Source: Rhizobium sp. ACO-34A (GTDB lineage: Bacteria; Pseudomonadota; Alphaproteobacteria; Rhizobiales; Rhizobiaceae). Taken from it: a stretch of 64,000 nt of DNA. Location of the stretch: assembly GCA_002600635.1 (NCBI GenBank), contig CP021371.1:3413001-3477000 (forward strand), read 5' to 3'. Shown here piece after piece: positions 1-9,236 of this stretch. Below the pieces are notes generated by a model. The model saw only the letters and a program-made list of their open reading frames with translations. It did no database searches and was not told the DNA's origin. A program made the position numbers and the translations under genes. Each line of letters starts with the position of its first letter. The stretch's first letter is position 1.

Positions 1-312
1 GAATCGACCGCCCAGAAGATCGACAGCGAAGTACGCCGCCTGATCGACGAAGCCTATACCGAAGCGACCAAGATCCTGACGGAAAACCACGACGGCTTCG
101 TCGCCATCGCGGAAGGCCTGCTGGAATACGAAACCCTGACCGGCGACGAGATCAAGGCGCTGCTCAAGGGTGAGAAGCCGGCCCGCGACCTGGGCGACGA
201 CAGCCCGCCGTCGCGCGGCTCCGCTGTGCCCAGCGCCGGCACCAAGAAGGACGGCCCGAGCACCAAGAGCGGCGAAACCGACGAAGGCGGCCTCGAACCA
301 CAGCCGCACTGA
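1..312 (+). CDS. ftsH: ATP-dependent zinc metalloprotease FtsH, C-terminal end (5' truncated by the window)
   Basis: The first 103 codons are an open frame ending at TGA 310-312. The sequence matches the end of the FtsH M41 peptidase domain: a helix with IDSEVRRLIDEAY, then the conserved stretch LEYETLTGDEI and a hydrophilic Gly/Ser/Pro-rich tail typical of rhizobial FtsH. FtsH is a membrane-anchored AAA+ protease that removes damaged membrane proteins and regulators. The AAA+ module, HEXXH site and membrane helices lie upstream of the window. The following gene is glmM, the usual rhizobial neighbour of ftsH, which supports the call. A strong terminator follows, so glmM probably has its own promoter. 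Confidence 0.9.
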   Translation, partial: ESTAQKIDSEVRRLIDEAYTEATKILTENHDGFVAIAEGLLEYETLTGDEIKALLKGEKPARDLGDDSPPSRGSAVPSAGTKKDGPSTKSGETDEGGLEPQPH

Positions 313-339
313 TCCCTCTGTTTCAGCACAAAACATCGA

Positions 340-371
340 GCCACCCCCGGCAACGGCGGGTGGCTTTTTTG
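340..371 (+). terminator. Rho-independent terminator of ftsH
   Basis: Seven-base-pair stem GCCACCC (340-346) with GGGTGGC (358-364), then six T (365-370). It lies 27 bases after the ftsH stop. Confidence 0.9.
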
Positions 372-532
372 TAGACGGTAACGCGATGTAATGGGTTTTT
401 GCGGTAATTTACGTGTCCTGCCGCTGATTTTGTGGCAAGACCAGCCCAGTTGATATCGCGTTATCCGCGTCACGCGGCGTACTTATCTCGCCGACGCAAC
501 CAGGCGGCAAACGGAGCATTTCGGGAAAACAC

Positions 533-1888
533 ATGACACGTCGTTACTTTGGCACGGATGGCATTCGTGGACAGTCCAACCGCTTTCCGATGACGCCTGA
601 CCTCGCAATGCGGGTCGGCATCGCGGTAGGCACCATCTTCCGGCGTGGCCATCATCGTCATCGCGTGGTGATCGGCAAAGATACCCGCCTTTCCGGCTAC
701 ATGCTGGAAAACGCGCTTGTGGCGGGTTTCACCGCTGCCGGCCTCGACGTCTTCCTGCTCGGCCCGATCCCGACGCCTGCCGTCGCCATGCTCACCCGTT
801 CGCTGCGCGCCGATATCGGCGTGATGATCTCGGCCTCTCACAACCCCTTCGCCGACAACGGCATCAAACTCTTCGGCCCGGATGGCTACAAGCTTTCCGA
901 CGAGCTTGAGGCACAGATCGAAGACCTGCTCGAACAGGACATTTACGACCAGCTTGCTCCCGCCGAGGAGATCGGCCGGGCGAAGCGCGTCGAGGGCGAC
1001 ATCTATCGCTACATCGAATTCGTCAAGCGCACCCTGCCCCGCGACGTAACCCTGCACGGACTGCGGGTCGCGATCGACTGCGCCAACGGTGCCGCCTACA
1101 AGGTAGCCCCGCTGGCGCTTTGGGAACTCGGCGCCGAAGTCGTGACCATCGGCAACGAACCGAACGGCACCAACATCAACCTCGACTGCGGCTCCACGCA
1201 TCCTGCCGCCCTGCAGAAGAAGGTGCATGAAGTCCGCGCCGATATCGGCATCGCACTCGACGGCGACGCAGACCGCGTCATCATCATCGACGAGAACGGC
1301 GCGATCGTCGATGGCGACCAACTGATGGCGGTCATCGCCGATACCTGGGCGCAGGACCAGATCCTGAAGGGCGACGGCATCGTCGCCACGGTCATGTCCA
1401 ATCTCGGGCTTGAGCGCTTCCTGTCGGGCAAGGGCCTCTCGCTCGCCCGCACCAAGGTCGGCGACCGTTACGTGGTCGAACACATGCGCCAGAACAACTT
1501 CAATGTCGGTGGCGAGCAGTCCGGTCATATCGTGCTTTCGGACTTCGGCACTACCGGCGACGGCCTCGTGGCCGCACTCCAGATCCTCGCCTGTGTCAAA
1601 CGCACCGGCAGGGCGGTCAGCGAAATCTGCCACCGCTTCGATCCGGTCCCGCAGCTGCTGCGCAACGTGCGCTACTCCGGCGGCAAGCCGCTTGAGGACG
1701 CATCCGTCAAGCAGGCCATCGCCGACGCCGAAAGCGAACTCTCGAAAAGCGGCCGCCTCGTCATCCGACCTTCCGGCACCGAACCCCTGATCCGCGTCAT
1801 GGCCGAAGGCGACGACCGTGGCCAGATCGAGCGCATCGTCAACGACCTCGTCGGCGTCATCGCCAACGTTCGCAGCGAGGCGGCTTAA
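533..1888 (+). CDS. glmM: Phosphoglucosamine mutase
   Basis: 451 residues, the normal length for GlmM. It converts glucosamine-6-phosphate to glucosamine-1-phosphate for UDP-GlcNAc, and hence peptidoglycan and lipid A. The N-terminus YFGTDGIRG is diagnostic for bacterial GlmM. The phosphoserine loop ISASHNP places the catalytic serine at residue 102, as in E. coli. The metal loop DGDADR lies near residue 245 and the phosphate-binding loop RPSGTEP near the C-terminus. The ATG start gives the canonical [10 protein letters not shown] start; the ribosome-binding site is weak. It follows ftsH but is separated from it by a terminator and about 160 bases. Confidence 0.97.
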   Translation: MTRRYFGTDGIRGQSNRFPMTPDLAMRVGIAVGTIFRRGHHRHRVVIGKDTRLSGYMLENALVAGFTAAGLDVFLLGPIPTPAVAMLTRSLRADIGVMISASHNPFADNGIKLFGPDGYKLSDELEAQIEDLLEQDIYDQLAPAEEIGRAKRVEGDIYRYIEFVKRTLPRDVTLHGLRVAIDCANGAAYKVAPLALWELGAEVVTIGNEPNGTNINLDCGSTHPAALQKKVHEVRADIGIALDGDADRVIIIDENGAIVDGDQLMAVIADTWAQDQILKGDGIVATVMSNLGLERFLSGKGLSLARTKVGDRYVVEHMRQNNFNVGGEQSGHIVLSDFGTTGDGLVAALQILACVKRTGRAVSEICHRFDPVPQLLRNVRYSGGKPLEDASVKQAIADAESELSKSGRLVIRPSGTEPLIRVMAEGDDRGQIERIVNDLVGVIANVRSEAA

Positions 1889-1903
1889 GTCTCCAAAGGA
1901 TTG

Positions 1904-2087
1904 CCCCTCATCCGCCTGCCGGCACCTTCTCCCCGCAGGCGGGGAGAAGAAACAAGCGGCGCAAACCTCGAACTGAAGCCCGCTCCAATTCCTGGCAACC
2001 GAACGCCCCCATAAAATGGGCAACGACATGTCGGCGTATTGCCTCTCCCCGCCTGCGGGGAGAAGGTGCCGGCAGGCGGATGAGGGG
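1904..2087. repeat. RIME-like intergenic palindromic element
   Basis: Two arms of about 45 bases (1904-1948 and 2043-2087) are almost perfect reverse complements separated by about 94 bases. Each arm also holds a short palindrome, TCTCCCCGCAGGCGGGGAGA, so it can fold alone. The outer arm sequence (CCCCTCATCCGCCTGCCGGC) is, from memory, that of the Rhizobium-specific intergenic mosaic element dispersed in rhizobial genomes. It sits between the convergent genes glmM and yebC, a usual site for such non-coding repeats. No coding function is expected. Confidence 0.85.
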
Positions 2088-2108
2088 GCGGATACGCGAC
2101 GCGCAAAC

Positions 2109-2151
2109 AAAAGCGGCCCGGCCGCCGTTGGCGCCGGGCCTCTCTTCTTTT
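2109..2151 (-). terminator. Terminator of yebC, possibly bidirectional
   Basis: GC-rich stem GGCCCGGC (2115-2122) with GCCGGGCC (2133-2140). A-rich sequence on the left gives a short U tract for the minus strand, and the T-rich stretch 2141-2151 could serve the plus strand. Confidence 0.7.
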
Positions 2152-2165
2152 AAATCGAAGGCGGA

Positions 2166-2912
2166 TCAGGCCGAAAGCTTGGCCAGAACTTCGTCGGAAA
2201 CTTCGAAATTCGAATAGACGTTCTGCACGTCGTCATCGTCTTCCAGCGTGTCGATGAGCTTCATCAGCGAGGTCGCCTTTTCCTCATCGACTTCGATGGT
2301 GTTCTGAGCCTTCCAGATGGCCTTGACGGTTTCGGCTTCGCCGAGAACCGCTTCCAGCGCCTTGGACACCTCGTTGATGTCCTCGAAGCCGCAATAGATG
2401 GTATGGCCGTCTTCATCCGAAACCACGTCTTCTGCACCGGCTTCGATCGCAGCTTCCATGACCTTGTCGGCATCGCCAACGGAAGCCTTGTAGGTGATTT
2501 CGCCGACATGATCGAAGGAGAAGGAAACCGAACCGGTTTCACCCAGCGCGCCACCGGCTTTCGAGAAGATCGAACGGACGCTGGAAGCCGTGCGGTTGCG
2601 GTTGTCGGTCAGCGCTTCGACGATGATCGCCGTGCCGCCCGGACCGTAGCCTTCGTAGCGGATCGCGTCATAGGTTTCGGCATCGGCGCCCGATGCCTTC
2701 TTGATGGCGCGGTCGATGTTGTCCTTCGGCATCGACTGCGCCTTGGCGTTCTGCACGGCAAGACGAAGAGCAGCGTTCATGGCCGGGTCAGGCAGACCGG
2801 TCTTTGCCGCAACCGTGATTTCGCGCGCAAGCTTGGAGAACATCTTCGAACGGATACCGTCCTGCTTGCCCTTGCGGTGCATGATGTTTTTAAACTGTGA
2901 ATGGCCAGCCAT
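2166..2912 (-). CDS. yebC: YebC/PmpR (TACO1) family protein
   Basis: 248 residues, the usual length of the family. The N-terminus [18 protein letters not shown] and the later segments RYEGYGPGG and [10 protein letters not shown] are hallmarks of YebC/PmpR/TACO1. Members have been described as DNA-binding regulators and, more recently, as ribosome-associated factors that relieve stalling at proline-rich motifs; the sequence does not say which applies. In many bacteria yebC lies beside ruvCAB; here it lies alone, converging on glmM, with no RuvABC genes in view. The ATG start is fixed by the conserved MAGHS opening. Confidence 0.95.
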   Translation of the reverse strand: MAGHSQFKNIMHRKGKQDGIRSKMFSKLAREITVAAKTGLPDPAMNAALRLAVQNAKAQSMPKDNIDRAIKKASGADAETYDAIRYEGYGPGGTAIIVEALTDNRNRTASSVRSIFSKAGGALGETGSVSFSFDHVGEITYKASVGDADKVMEAAIEAGAEDVVSDEDGHTIYCGFEDINEVSKALEAVLGEAETVKAIWKAQNTIEVDEEKATSLMKLIDTLEDDDDVQNVYSNFEVSDEVLAKLSA

Positions 2913-3035
2913 GGCACCCCTGATCAGGTCTAAATATTGGGAATGGCCGCCTTATAAGGGTGAAAACCTCACCGTTCAAGGGGAAGCGAGGCAAAACCGA
3001 CGACCGGCGCCAGCGGGCTTCGGCCGCGTACCACT

Positions 3036-3872
3036 TCACATTCCCCGCAGTACAAGGATCAACGGCTTGCGCGGCATGGTGCGCATCGAAACCGTAACGC
3101 CCGGACTATCCGAAACTTTCACATCGAAACTCTGGTCGAACATGGCCACGAAATCACGGACGGGTTGTCCGGTGCGATGCATCGGCAGGATGAGCGCCGA
3201 ACGCAGCCGCTTGATCGTGCGGCTCATGCTGTCGGCCCCCATGGTCAGCCCGCCATCGACCGGCACCATCACAACGTCAAGGCGGCCGATCTCGGCATAG
3301 TGACCATCGGTCAGCTCATGATGCAGGTGGCCGAGATGCCCGATGCAGAGCCCGGCCACTTCGAAAATGAAGATGGAATTGCCGTTGGGTTCGAAATCGC
3401 CACCCCAGGAGCGGATGTCGGTCGAGACATTGCGAATGTAGGTATCGCCGACCACCAGCCGGTGCTCGATCTTCTCGCCCGGCTTCTCGTCGTTCCAGCC
3501 ATGCAGCACGTTGACGATGGAGGGATCCGGCGTGAGCGTGAAATGGCTGGAATGCGCCTTGTTCATGGTCACGACATCGGGGATCTTCGACGTCCGGAGC
3601 CAGCCGTTGAAATCAGTGGCGATCGAGATGCCGCCCGGCGTATCTATCTGGAATGTCGAATGGCCGAGAAAGGTTATCGTCACGTTTTCAGGAAGCGCCA
3701 CGAGTTGCCGCGAAACGGCATCTTCCGAAGGGTTGAAGGCGGCAAACGTCGCTGACGGCAGTTTCTCCGCCATCAACTGGCACTGACTGACCTGCCGGTT
3801 GGTATCCTGGGCAGCCGCACCGAAGGCGGCAAGCATCAGGGAAATGAACGCCATCGCAAGTCGCAGCAGCAT
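3036..3872 (-). CDS. Exported MBL-fold (UlaG-like) protein with altered metal-binding motif
   Basis: About 278 residues from the chosen ATG; an alternative ATG lies six codons upstream (3890). The N-terminus MLLRLAMAFISLMLAAFGAAAQ looks like a signal peptide, so the protein is probably periplasmic. The fold signature ITFLGHSTFQIDTPGG and later LPMHRTG resemble UlaG-like metallo-beta-lactamase-fold hydrolases. Where the family normally has HxHxDH this protein has KAHSSHF, so the first His and the Asp are missing, and the later metal segment reads GHLGHLHHE. It may bind metal differently or not be a hydrolase. It is downstream of the YmdB-type gene with a 131-base gap. The frame stays open upstream into that gene, but the signal peptide argues for the internal start. 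Confidence 0.75.
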   Translation of the reverse strand: MLLRLAMAFISLMLAAFGAAAQDTNRQVSQCQLMAEKLPSATFAAFNPSEDAVSRQLVALPENVTITFLGHSTFQIDTPGGISIATDFNGWLRTSKIPDVVTMNKAHSSHFTLTPDPSIVNVLHGWNDEKPGEKIEHRLVVGDTYIRNVSTDIRSWGGDFEPNGNSIFIFEVAGLCIGHLGHLHHELTDGHYAEIGRLDVVMVPVDGGLTMGADSMSRTIKRLRSALILPMHRTGQPVRDFVAMFDQSFDVKVSDSPGVTVSMRTMPRKPLILVLRGM

Positions 3873-4003
3873 CACGCAGGCCCCGCTCATCGATCCGATG
3901 ACGGAGGATGCGACAGGCTGGATATCAGGTAAAGCGCCCGACGGGGCATGCACTGTCACATTACCGTGAGGCCGCGAGGCATGCTCCGCCTCGACGGCAA
4001 TCG

Positions 4004-4828
4004 TCAGCGCCAGAAATCCGGAATGGTTTCCGTCAGACGCGGCCCGATCCTGAGCGGTGCGATCTTCTCGGCAAGACCGGTTCGGTCGGAGATCTCGACA
4101 CCGACACCGCAGATCGTGGCGGGACCGTGCGCGGCCTCGAAACGACCCTTCGGCATCTTGGAGATGAAGCGGTTGAGCGGCTCTTCCTTTTCCATGCCCA
4201 GCGAGGAGTCGTAGTCGCCGCACATGCCGGCATCCGACATGTAGGCCGTGCCGCCATTCAGGATCTGGTGGTCGGCTGTCGGCACATGGGTGTGCGTGCC
4301 GACGACGAAGCTCGCGCGGCCGTCGACGAAATGACCGAAGCACTGCTTCTCGCTCGTCGCTTCCGCATGGAAGTCGAAGACGATCGCATCCGCCTGTTCC
4401 TTCAGCGGGCAAGCAGCCAGGATGGCCTCCGCCGATTTGAAGGGATCGTCGAGCTCGGGATGCATGAACACGCGGCCCATGATGTTGGCGACGAGCACAC
4501 GGGCACCGTTGCGGGCGTAATAGATGCCGGAGCCGCGGCCGGGCGTGCCGGCGGGATAGTTTGCCGGACGAAGGAACTGGTCATGGCGCTCGCAGAACAC
4601 CACGGCTTCCTTCTGGTCCCAGACATGGTTGCCCGTCGTCACGACATCGGCCCCGGCATTGATCGTTTCGAGATAGATGTCCTCGGTGATGCCAAAACCG
4701 CCGGCGGCATTCTCGCCGTTGACGACGACGAAATCGAGCTTGAGATCGGAGATCAGGCCAGGCAGCCGCTCCCATACCGCCGTGCGCCCCGTCTTGCCTA
4801 CCATGTCTCCGAGAAAAAGCAGTCTCAT
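4004..4828 (-). CDS. YmdB-type metallophosphoesterase (TIGR00282 family)
   Basis: 274 residues, full family length. Metal-binding motifs run in order: FLGDMVGKTGR at the N-terminus, VVNGENAAGG, TTGNHVWDQKE, DFHAEATSEK and VGTHTHVPTAD. This matches the YmdB family of binuclear metallophosphoesterases, some of which hydrolyse 2',3'-cyclic nucleotides or affect biofilm formation; the substrate here cannot be read from sequence. It lies 19 bases downstream of the 5-formyltetrahydrofolate cyclo-ligase gene on the same strand, so the two are probably co-transcribed. The ATG is set by the conserved MRLLFLGD opening. Confidence 0.93.
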   Translation of the reverse strand: MRLLFLGDMVGKTGRTAVWERLPGLISDLKLDFVVVNGENAAGGFGITEDIYLETINAGADVVTTGNHVWDQKEAVVFCERHDQFLRPANYPAGTPGRGSGIYYARNGARVLVANIMGRVFMHPELDDPFKSAEAILAACPLKEQADAIVFDFHAEATSEKQCFGHFVDGRASFVVGTHTHVPTADHQILNGGTAYMSDAGMCGDYDSSLGMEKEEPLNRFISKMPKGRFEAAHGPATICGVGVEISDRTGLAEKIAPLRIGPRLTETIPDFWR

Positions 4829-4847
4829 TCGCCTTGTCCAGTCTCTG

Positions 4848-5429
4848 TCAGAATTGCCTGTAGCCGCTTTCCGTCAAAACAGCCTCAAGCTGGACGTCAT
4901 GCGGTTCAAAGGGCACTTCTGCCACCTCCTGACAGTCGAATGCAATGCCGATAAGCCTTGGATCATGGCCTTTTTCTCTCAGCCGGGCGATCGCGCGGTC
5001 ATAATGACCCGCGCCGTAGCCAATGCGATGGCCACGAGCGTCAAAGGCCGAAAGCGGAACCAGCATGATTTCCGGATCGAGGACAGCAGCATCGGGGCCG
5101 GGTCCCCGCGTGCCGAAGCCGGTATCGACCAGCTCCGCGCCCGCCACCAGTTCGCGAAACAGGATGGTTTCCCGGTCCTGTATGATCGGCAGGCAGAGCC
5201 TTGCTCCACGCGCTCTCAAGTGTGACATCAGCGGACGGATGTCAGCCTCGGAGCGGATCGGGAAGAAGCCCGAAATAATGGCCCCCGGCTGGAATGCCAG
5301 TCGTTCGCCACCTAAATCGGCCATGGCAAGGCTGTATTCAGTCCTGAGGTCGACCGGTATCGCGTCCCGCGCGGCAAGCCGCTCGCGACGAATGACCGCC
5401 TTCCATTCCCTGTTGCTCATATCGTGCAT
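4848..5429 (-). CDS. 5-formyltetrahydrofolate cyclo-ligase
   Basis: 193 residues from the chosen ATG (MHDMSNREW), which has GAGGG a few bases upstream; an ATG three codons later is possible. The enzyme uses ATP to convert 5-formyl-THF to 5,10-methenyl-THF. Family motifs are GFFPIRSEADIRP and the ATP-binding loop GYGAGHYDRAIARL near residue 150. The orthologue in E. coli is ygfA, which follows zapA and the 6S RNA gene; here it is on the same strand as zapA and 6S but about 4.5 kb away, separated by plus-strand genes. It heads a pair with the YmdB-type gene. Confidence 0.93.
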   Translation of the reverse strand: MHDMSNREWKAVIRRERLAARDAIPVDLRTEYSLAMADLGGERLAFQPGAIISGFFPIRSEADIRPLMSHLRARGARLCLPIIQDRETILFRELVAGAELVDTGFGTRGPGPDAAVLDPEIMLVPLSAFDARGHRIGYGAGHYDRAIARLREKGHDPRLIGIAFDCQEVAEVPFEPHDVQLEAVLTESGYRQF

Positions 5430-5606
5430 GCATCCCTCGAAGTGAGCGGACCATATCCGAGATCCCGGTTTTTGCAATCGTCCGTGGATCTTATACGCAC
5501 CACGCCATCCAAAGCGCTTTAGGATCGAATTTCCGGGCTTTTTCCAAAAGATAATTAACACTCGTCAATTAGAATGCTGACCAATTCAACCATCAGGGCC
5601 GCCTAA

Positions 5607-7628
5607 ATGAAGATTTTCTCGCGCTTCGGCATCGTCAAGACCGTCACCACGACGACAGTTCTGGTATTGATGGTCTCACTCGCCGTCGTTTCGTGGGTAA
5701 TCTCGCAAAACATAGCGACGCGCATTTCCGAACAGGCGATCGCCGGACAGAACGCCAGCCTCAGGACGGCGGCGACCATCGTCGAACGTGACCTGCCCGG
5801 CACCACCATCACATGGAGCAAGGACGGCAATGTCCAGCGCATCGTGACCACCGCGATCCCCGCAGAATATGCTTCCCATGAAATGATCGACACCATCGGC
5901 CGCATGACCGGCCAGACCGCGACCATTTTCGCCTGGGACCCGGCCAGCCAGGATTTCTGGCGCAAGACCACCAACATCATCAAGCCGGATGGCAAGCGCG
6001 CGGTCGGCACCGCGCTCGGCCAGAAGGGCGCCGTCTACCCTGTCGTCACCAAGGGCGGCACCTATCGTGGCGAGGCTGTCATTCTCGACGTCCCCTATTA
6101 CACGATCTACCAGCCGATCTTCGCGCCGACCGGCGAAGTGATCGGCATCCTCTATGCCGGTGTCCGCGCCGCCGAAATCGACAGCATGGCCCACCAGATG
6201 GCATGGGCGATTGGCACGACGGCCCTCGCCGTACTCCTGCTCGGCGCCATCGTGATTACGCTGATCGCCCGCCGCATCATCGGCCCCCTGCCCCAGCTGA
6301 CCGCCGTCGCCGGCGAAATGGCATCCGGCCACCTTGATGTCGTCGTACCCCATGGCGATCTCGGCAACGAGATCGGCGCGTTGGCGCGGGCTATCGATGT
6401 CCTCCGCGACAGTGCCCAGCAGAAGATCGAACTTGAGCGGCAGGCGGCGGAGAACGTTGCTCTCGGCGAGCAGGAACGTATCGAACGTGAAGCGCTCAAG
6501 GCCGAGGAAGCACGCCGGACACAGGCCGCCGTCGATGCATTGGCGACCGGTCTGCAGCGTCTCAGCGAGGGCGACCTCACCGTCCGCATCGACCAGAATT
6601 TCGATGGCGGGCTGGACCGCCTGCGCACCGACTTCAATCATTCCATCGACAAGCTGAACGGCGCCCTCTCGCAGCTTCGCAACGAAACTCTCGGGATCGA
6701 GGCGAGTTCGGCGGAAATGCGCTCGGCGAGCCAGGATCTTTCCAAGCGCACGGAACAGCAGGCGTCGTCGCTGGAAGAAGCCTCCGCCGCGCTTGAAGAG
6801 ATCACCTCCACGGTCCGCAGCTCGTCTGCCAAGGCCGACGAAGCGTCCACGCTCGCCATGGCCGCCCGCAAGAGCACGGAAGGCTCCGGCAAGGTCGTTT
6901 CGGATGCCATCGAAGCCATGAGCCGTATCGAGAATGCATCGGCCGAGATATCCAAGATCATCAACGTCATCGACGAGATTGCCTTCCAGACCAATCTTCT
7001 GGCGCTGAACGCCGGCGTCGAAGCGGCCCGTGCAGGCGAAGCCGGCAAGGGCTTCGCGGTCGTCGCACAGGAAGTCCGCGAACTTGCCCAGCGTTCAGCC
7101 AATGCGGCAAAAGACATCAAGGCACTGATCACCAAATCCGGCGAGGAAGTTTCAGGCGGCGTGTCACTGGTACGTGAAACCGGCAAGGCCCTGCAGGAGA
7201 TTGCCGGTCAGGTTGCCTCCATCAACGATCATATCGCGGCAATCGCCACCGCGGCCCGCGAACAGTCGGCCGGTCTGAACGAGATCAGTTCCTCGGTAAA
7301 CCACATGGATCAGTTCACCCAGAAGAACGCCGCGATGGTCGAGGAAACGACAGCGGTAACGCACCGTCTGGCCGACAGCGCCACGACGCTTTCGGGCCTG
7401 GTCGCCCAGTTCCGCACCTCCGATGCGGTCGCAGCATCCAGTCGCCGGGCAACCTCGACACCGGCGGCACCCGCACCGGCCAAGGCATCCGTAGCGCCCC
7501 GCACCGCGGATGCGACCTCCCGGGCAGTCTCCTCTCCCGCCCGGGCCATGGCAGGCAAGCTCGCCAATGCATTCCCCTCCGCGGGCGCTGCGTCCGCTGC
7601 CGCCTCCGCCGACTGGGAAGAATTCTGA
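5607..7628 (+). CDS. Methyl-accepting chemotaxis protein with periplasmic Cache domain and C-terminal tether
   Basis: 673 residues. Transmembrane helix 1 is about 12-33, an extracytoplasmic single-Cache-like sensor about 35-195 (containing TIFAWDP and GVIGILYAGV-like segments), helix 2 about 199-221, then HAMP (about 222-275) and a long coiled-coil signalling domain. The hairpin tip [19 protein letters not shown] begins near residue 456. The protein ends in an Ala/Pro-rich linker and DWEEF, resembling the NWETF-type pentapeptide that tethers CheR and CheB. The ligand is unknown. It is transcribed divergently from the cyclo-ligase gene and has its own terminator. No other che genes are nearby, as is common for scattered rhizobial receptors. 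Confidence 0.96.
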   Translation: MKIFSRFGIVKTVTTTTVLVLMVSLAVVSWVISQNIATRISEQAIAGQNASLRTAATIVERDLPGTTITWSKDGNVQRIVTTAIPAEYASHEMIDTIGRMTGQTATIFAWDPASQDFWRKTTNIIKPDGKRAVGTALGQKGAVYPVVTKGGTYRGEAVILDVPYYTIYQPIFAPTGEVIGILYAGVRAAEIDSMAHQMAWAIGTTALAVLLLGAIVITLIARRIIGPLPQLTAVAGEMASGHLDVVVPHGDLGNEIGALARAIDVLRDSAQQKIELERQAAENVALGEQERIEREALKAEEARRTQAAVDALATGLQRLSEGDLTVRIDQNFDGGLDRLRTDFNHSIDKLNGALSQLRNETLGIEASSAEMRSASQDLSKRTEQQASSLEEASAALEEITSTVRSSSAKADEASTLAMAARKSTEGSGKVVSDAIEAMSRIENASAEISKIINVIDEIAFQTNLLALNAGVEAARAGEAGKGFAVVAQEVRELAQRSANAAKDIKALITKSGEEVSGGVSLVRETGKALQEIAGQVASINDHIAAIATAAREQSAGLNEISSSVNHMDQFTQKNAAMVEETTAVTHRLADSATTLSGLVAQFRTSDAVAASSRRATSTPAAPAPAKASVAPRTADATSRAVSSPARAMAGKLANAFPSAGAASAAASADWEEF

Positions 7629-7679
7629 GGCTGAACCAGCCAAGCCGGCAATCAGCCAGACAACAGCAGAGACCCAACA

Positions 7680-7717
7680 AAACACCGGCGCAGCCTTTCG
7701 CTGCGCCGGTGTTTTTC
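7680..7717 (+). terminator. Terminator of the chemoreceptor gene
   Basis: Thirteen-base-pair perfect stem ACACCGGCGCAGC (7682-7694) with GCTGCGCCGGTGT (7700-7712), followed by T residues to 7716. A very strong intrinsic terminator. Confidence 0.95.
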
Positions 7718-7912
7718 ATTCCTGATCGCGAAATGGAAACGCGCTGCTGGCGTAAACCGGTCCTCCCGCGTCACATCTTCATCGATAGATTACCACAATA
7801 AAACCAGCACACACCTTTGCGGGGCGTAGTCTAGCCTCTCTATTTCCAGATGCGCCCGCCACCTTTTTCGCTAACATGCGGAACTGGTCGTCCGACTCGC
7901 TATGAGGTGTAC

Positions 7913-9157
7913 ATGTTTCTTCTGTCGCACATGCTGAAGTCATTCATCCGCAAGGGCCAACTGACGGTGATCGATGCCGAGGGCAAGCGTCACGTGTTCG
8001 GCGGCATGGAACCTGGTCCGCAGGTCACCATGCGTCTGACCGACCCAAAGCTTTATCGCAGTCTGGTTTTCAAGGCAGAACTCGTGGCCGGCGAAGCCTA
8101 TATGGACGGCACGATGCGCTTCGAGGAAGGCTCGACGCTGCGCGATTTCCTCATGCTGTTTTCGGTAAACCGCCTGTCGCTCGGCAAGTATCCGATCCAG
8201 AAGGTTCTGCGGAAGATCAAGATGCGCTTCCGCAAGCGGCTGCAATCCAACAAGAAGGGCGAGGCCCAGCGCAACGTCGCTCACCACTACGATCTCGGAA
8301 ATGAGTTCTACAAGCTCTTCCTCGACGACAACATGCTCTACTCTTGCGCCTATTTCCGCGAAGAAGGAGAGACGCTGGAGCAGGCCCAGCGCAACAAGCT
8401 GCGCCTGCTCGCCGCCAAGCTCGACCTGAAACCGGGCCTCAAGGTGCTGGATATCGGCTGCGGCTGGGGCGATCTCGCTCTCTATCTGGCGCAGCTCGAA
8501 AACGTCGAGGTCGTCGGTGTCACGCTGTCGAAGGAACAGCATGCACTTGCGACCAAGCGGGCCGCCGACGCCGGACTTTCCAATCGCGTCCGCTTCGAGC
8601 TGAAGGACTATCGCGACGTCACGGAAACCTTCGACCGCGTGGTTTCCGTCGGCATGTTCGAGCATGTCGGGGTGCAGCACTACGACGAGTTCTTCAAACA
8701 GCTGAACGCCCTGATGCCCGATGACGGTCTGGCCGTCATCCACTCGATCGGCCATATGAGCCCGCCCGGCATGACCAGCCCGTGGATCCGCAAGTATATC
8801 TTTCCCGGCGGCTATTCACCTGCACTCTCGGAGGTGCTTGCGGTCACCGAGCAGAACAGCCTCTGGGTCACCGACATCGAGGTGCTGCGTCTGCACTACG
8901 CCATGACACTCGCCCATTGGGGGCAGCGCTTCGAGGCCAATCGCGACAAGGTCGTCGCCATGTATGACGAGCGCTTCGCCCGCATGTGGGAATTCTATCT
9001 CGTCAGCGCCGAAATGACCTTCCGGGCCGGCAGCCAGATGGTGTTTCACCTCCAGCTCTCCCGAAAGCGCGACGGCGCCCCGATCGTGCGCGATTACGCC
9101 ACCGACCGCCAGCGCGCCTATATCGAGAAGGAAAAGGAACTCGGCCTGGACATCTGA
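7913..9157 (+). CDS. cfa: Cyclopropane-fatty-acyl-phospholipid synthase family methyltransferase
   Basis: 414 residues from ATG 7913 (MFLLSHMLKSF), preceded by GAGGTG; the frame is open 21 codons further upstream without a better start. The enzyme transfers a methylene group from S-adenosylmethionine to unsaturated acyl chains of membrane phospholipids. The SAM-binding motif VLDIGCGWGDLA is near residue 185, preceded by the family segment HHYDLGNEFYKLF and followed by SVGMFEHVG. The C-terminal part LHYAMTLAHWGQRF is typical of Cfa. It is a single gene between a chemoreceptor and a LysE exporter. Confidence 0.95.
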   Translation: MFLLSHMLKSFIRKGQLTVIDAEGKRHVFGGMEPGPQVTMRLTDPKLYRSLVFKAELVAGEAYMDGTMRFEEGSTLRDFLMLFSVNRLSLGKYPIQKVLRKIKMRFRKRLQSNKKGEAQRNVAHHYDLGNEFYKLFLDDNMLYSCAYFREEGETLEQAQRNKLRLLAAKLDLKPGLKVLDIGCGWGDLALYLAQLENVEVVGVTLSKEQHALATKRAADAGLSNRVRFELKDYRDVTETFDRVVSVGMFEHVGVQHYDEFFKQLNALMPDDGLAVIHSIGHMSPPGMTSPWIRKYIFPGGYSPALSEVLAVTEQNSLWVTDIEVLRLHYAMTLAHWGQRFEANRDKVVAMYDERFARMWEFYLVSAEMTFRAGSQMVFHLQLSRKRDGAPIVRDYATDRQRAYIEKEKELGLDI

Positions 9158-9236
9158 GCATCCGAGCGGGACATTGCCGGGACAATGACAGCAGGATAAC
9201 GTCGCCTCCTCAAATGAGGCCAAGGAAACTCCCGCC

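Noticed and set aside
3873..4412. N-terminal extension of the MBL-fold protein into the YmdB-type gene
   Set aside because: The extension is antisense-like, out-of-frame sequence of a certain gene, and a signal peptide begins at the internal start.
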